Of a stretch of DNA of 31,623 bases, positions 29,201-31,623 are shown one piece after another; position 1 is the stretch's first letter, and every line of letters begins with the position of its first letter. Both the position numbers and the translations under genes were made by a program. Below the pieces are notes generated by a model that saw nothing but the letters and a program-made list of their open reading frames with translations, had not been told where the DNA came from and did no database searches. Source of the stretch: Guillardia theta CCMP2712 (lineage: Eukaryota; Cryptophyceae; Pyrenomonadales; Geminigeraceae); contig NW_005434619.1 in assembly GCF_000315625.1 (NCBI RefSeq), positions 159,891 through 191,513 of the forward strand, in the 5' to 3' direction.

Positions 29201-30873
29201 CTCTTCAGCTCCGTGATCCCCCTCCCTGCGATGGCGGCGGGGACATGTAACTGACTGCAGATGATGTCGACAAACATTCATGTCGATCCCTCAACGCTGT
29301 GCGACGCGATGGAGCGGCTGCACCTGTATGTTCTACTTGGAACTCTTCCTCTCTCACTGCAGGCAGGTATGACGTGCTCCCGCTGAACTCGTCCAAGAAC
29401 CTGGCGAAGTTTGCTGTCTCAAAGATGTTTCTCGGTGCAAGAAAGGAGGGAGCAGGCGGAATAGGAAACAAGACCTCTCAGTCCTTGACGCTGCTCAGGG
29501 AAAGATTGGCAAAGAAATCAGAGGCCTTTCCTCCTCTTCAACATCACGGGCTGATCGCCTCCTGGAAAGAGGAATGCATCATCATCACCAATCATAGAGC
29601 AAGCTTCGTTGACGAGGAGGATGATGGATCGCCTCTGCCAGCATGGGAGGATCGCACCCCCGCCCATGGTCCCCTGCTGCAAGGAGAGCAAGGCGGGGGA
29701 GAAACAGAGCAACAAGGGACTGCATGGAGGTGAAGAGGCTCAAGTTTTATTTCCTTCTGTTCAACGAGGCTTCCCTGGGCCAACTTTGCAACGAGGACGA
29801 GGAGTTTGCCGAGCAGTTGTCTTCTGTGCAGACCCAGGTCTTCCTCCTCCTCATCAAGATGATGAACAGCATTGCGACTCCGGGCAGCGGCGAGGAGACG
29901 CCGAGGCTGTCAGTCAGCACACCTACCATGGACCAGGTCAGCGATGCTTGCCGTCTGCTGTTTGTCTTGACCACTGAGTTGCTTCCTAGTTCAACGATTT
30001 GTTCCTCAAGCTCTTTCGCAAGGACTCGAGACTTTCTCCCACACTGTTGAGAATCTTTCCAACGTGCGTCGACTTCCGCACGCCAGGCTGCTCCTGACTA
30101 CATAGTTGCTCCTTCTCCTCCTCCTCCTGATTCTCATGCTGCTGCTTCCTGCGCCTTGCTCCTCCTCTACTACCGCTTTCTCCCCCTCCCTTTCCCCTTC
30201 CCCTTCCTCTCCTCTTCCCCTTCCGCTGTCCCTTCCTCTTCCTCTTCCTCTTCCTCTTCCTCTTCCTCTGGCTCTGGCTCTGCCCCTGCCTCTGCCTCTC
30301 TCATCTCTCCTCCTCCTCCTCCTCCTTCCCGATTTGTATCTTGACCTTCCCCAACTTTCTCATTATTCTTGCCCTGAATTTCTCGCAAGCTATTGGGAGA
30401 TCGCTCTCAATTGTCACCCAAAGATCATCAACTTGCGGATACTGGTACAACTCAGTATCGACCATACGACTACATTCACAAGCTCCCATCGCAGGCAAAG
30501 TTGTTGTCAGCGTTGATTGAAAAGGCCGAGGCGGAAGAGGAGGAGGCTGTCCTTGTATCAGCAACATACGCTCGATGAAGTCACCTAACTTGTGTGTTGA
30601 ACAGATGGCTGCTGTAGTGATCTTGGCAAAGAAGACAAGGGTGAAAGAAGATGAGGAGGGCAGTAACGTGAGAGTTACGGTCCTTGGGCAGGCGAGCAGG
30701 TCTTTCGAGCTAGCAAAGCTCGCGGCAGCACTGCTTCCGGCAAGATGTCAAGGGTGGTGAAGGAGAACAAGGACTGACGGATAACTTGCAGCTTGTTCCG
30801 CTGGATCAGATTGTTTTATCGCAGAAGGTTGTCGAAATGATTCTCGAAAAGTATGTCTTGGCTGCTCCTGCTT

Positions 30874-30908
<35 letters not shown>

Positions 30909-31266
30909 GCTCCTGCTCCTGCCCCTGCCCCTGCCCCTGCCCCTGCTCCTGCTCCTGCTCCTGCTCCTGCTGCTCCTGCTCCTGCCCCTGCCCCTGCTCC
31001 TGCCCCTGCCCCTGCCCCTGCCCCTGCTCCTGCACCTGCTCCTGCCCCTGCTCCTGCTCCTGCTCCTCATCGTCATCATCTTCTTAACGTCTTTGTCTTG
31101 GTACTTCTTTGAAGTTGATTTCACCAGGATGAATGAAAAGGATCGACTCAAGTACGTCTCTTACATCTACAACATCGTCTCAGGTCTTGTCGCTAGTCTT
31201 GTTGTTTCTTGGCGTCCACTGACATTCCGACAAGGTGGAGTCGACTACATCAAAAGAGAGAGGTGA
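26300..31266 (+). CDS. Large multi-exon gene or gene pair, unrecognised, partly resolved
   Basis: Exons with good phase at the 5' end: 26300-26309, 26371-26429, 26487-26579, 26602-26672, 26721-26774, 26827-26919. They give MEEEVRERLNSLL, LELAKQLQKDPGNIPLRLW, QTIASLVEFVAEHIRTEIWD and LYLRQHPAANLTKQVSGQ. Further plausible exons: about 27330-27537 (SLADWRLLASTFENM), 28143-28208 (an acidic stretch), 28271-28540 (CEWILLPPAFHHAMSSLGNA), 28596-28775 (FFSDLSDAPINNSSMNRLKI), 28824-28873 (LLPHLLSSCQVPYEPE), 29261-29325, 29367-about 29665, about 29730-29939 (EVKRLKFYFLLFNEASLGQL), 30001-30055 (FNDLFLKLFRKD), 30411-about 30554 (YDYIHKLPSQAKLLSALIEK), 30605 onward, and 31129-31266 (a hydrophobic end). The mainly helical, Leu-rich pieces suggest a helical-repeat scaffold. 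I recognise no family. Several joins fail on phase, so this may be two genes or contain sequence errors. Confidence 0.4.
30215..30300 (+). repeat. (CCTCTT)n and CTCTGG/CTCTGC repeat
   Basis: A CT-rich hexanucleotide array in an apparent intron (about 30056-30410) of the preceding multi-exon gene. Confidence 0.8.
30867..31066 (+). repeat. (CTGCTC/CTGCCC)n hexanucleotide array in intron
   Basis: About 200 bases of CTGCTC and CTGCCC units, giving Ala-Pro, Leu or Arg-Ser in the three frames. It follows a GTATGT donor at about 30851. Confidence 0.9.
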
Positions 31267-31281
31267 ACATTGGCTAGAAGA

Positions 31282-31324
31282 TTGATGATGACGGTGGTGG
31301 TGGTGGTGGTGGTGGTGGTGGTGG

Positions 31325-31373
<49 letters not shown>

Positions 31374-31427
31374 CGATGGTGGTGGTGGTGGTGGTGGTGG
31401 TGGTGATGGTGGTGGTGGTGGTGGTGG

Positions 31428-31473
<46 letters not shown>

Positions 31474-31474
31474 C

Positions 31475-31505
<31 letters not shown>

Positions 31506-31548
31506 CTGATGATGATAATGATGATGATGATGATGATGATGATAGCAG

Positions 31549-31623
<75 letters not shown>
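31282..31623 (+). repeat. Compound (GGT)n/(GAT)n repeat running off the window
   Basis: Blocks of GGT and GAT alternate, with ATCGATG at the block joints (about 31371 and 31472), then pure GAT to the edge. No gene follows the stop at 31264-31266. Confidence 0.95.

Noticed and set aside
28804-29277. Minus-strand open frames of 121 and 157 residues
   Set aside because: Two different minus frames and one plus frame are open over the same bases. No domain is visible, and flanking plus-strand exons have splice sites.
31282-31623. Telomere at the window end
   Set aside because: GAT/GGT blocks are ordinary microsatellites and do not form a G-rich telomere unit.

Overview
The window is nuclear DNA of a eukaryote, most likely an alga with a red-lineage secondary plastid; a cryptophyte such as Guillardia is my best guess, by inference. 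Three things point there. Every well-read gene is cut by many short introns with GT-AG ends (mostly 44-75 bases, longer where a repeat has expanded), and chained exons keep phase throughout. Two gene products start with a signal peptide that ends just before a phenylalanine (TSA|F and VFA|F), the hallmark of bipartite plastid import in that lineage. Introns and intergenic DNA are full of CT/AG-rich trinucleotide repeats. A 100-N gap shows this is a draft scaffold.

Layout, left to right. 1-259 (-): 5' part of an epoxyqueuosine-reductase-like (QueG) gene running off the edge. 1195-4939 (+): an 11-exon TPR protein. 5570-7056 (-): a 4-exon phosphotriesterase-related (PTER) homologue that has lost five of its six metal ligands. 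7557-10434 (+): a complete 12-exon poly(ADP-ribose) glycohydrolase (PARG). 10570-11039 (+): possible unplaced exons. 11137-12802 (-): a 9-exon orphan membrane protein. 12890-12989: gap. 13856-16673 (+): a 17-exon type II membrane coiled-coil protein. 17639-18760 (-): a 3-exon Cys/His-rich orphan. 18761-21096: non-coding, with G-rich tracts and a very GC-rich island. 21097-21939 (-): a 5-exon plastid-type rubredoxin. 23776-24814 (+): a 2-exon, plastid-targeted Mpv17/PMP22-like membrane protein, after a doubtful small gene. 25840-26290: a second GC island. 26300-31266 (+): a long, only partly resolved multi-exon gene or pair of genes. 31282-31623: a GAT/GGT repeat running off the right edge.

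The first seven genes alternate strand strictly, giving head-to-head and tail-to-tail pairs. I see no operon-like functional cluster. The only functional theme is plastid targeting of the two neighbours at 21-25 kb. No bacterial mobile element, CRISPR array, rRNA or convincing tRNA is present. The main candidates for something new are the metal-ligand-less PTER homologue, an intron in it built almost wholly of GAG triplets, a family of TACCCC/ACCGGTA-rich tracts between divergent genes, and the two GC islands with sharp edges.
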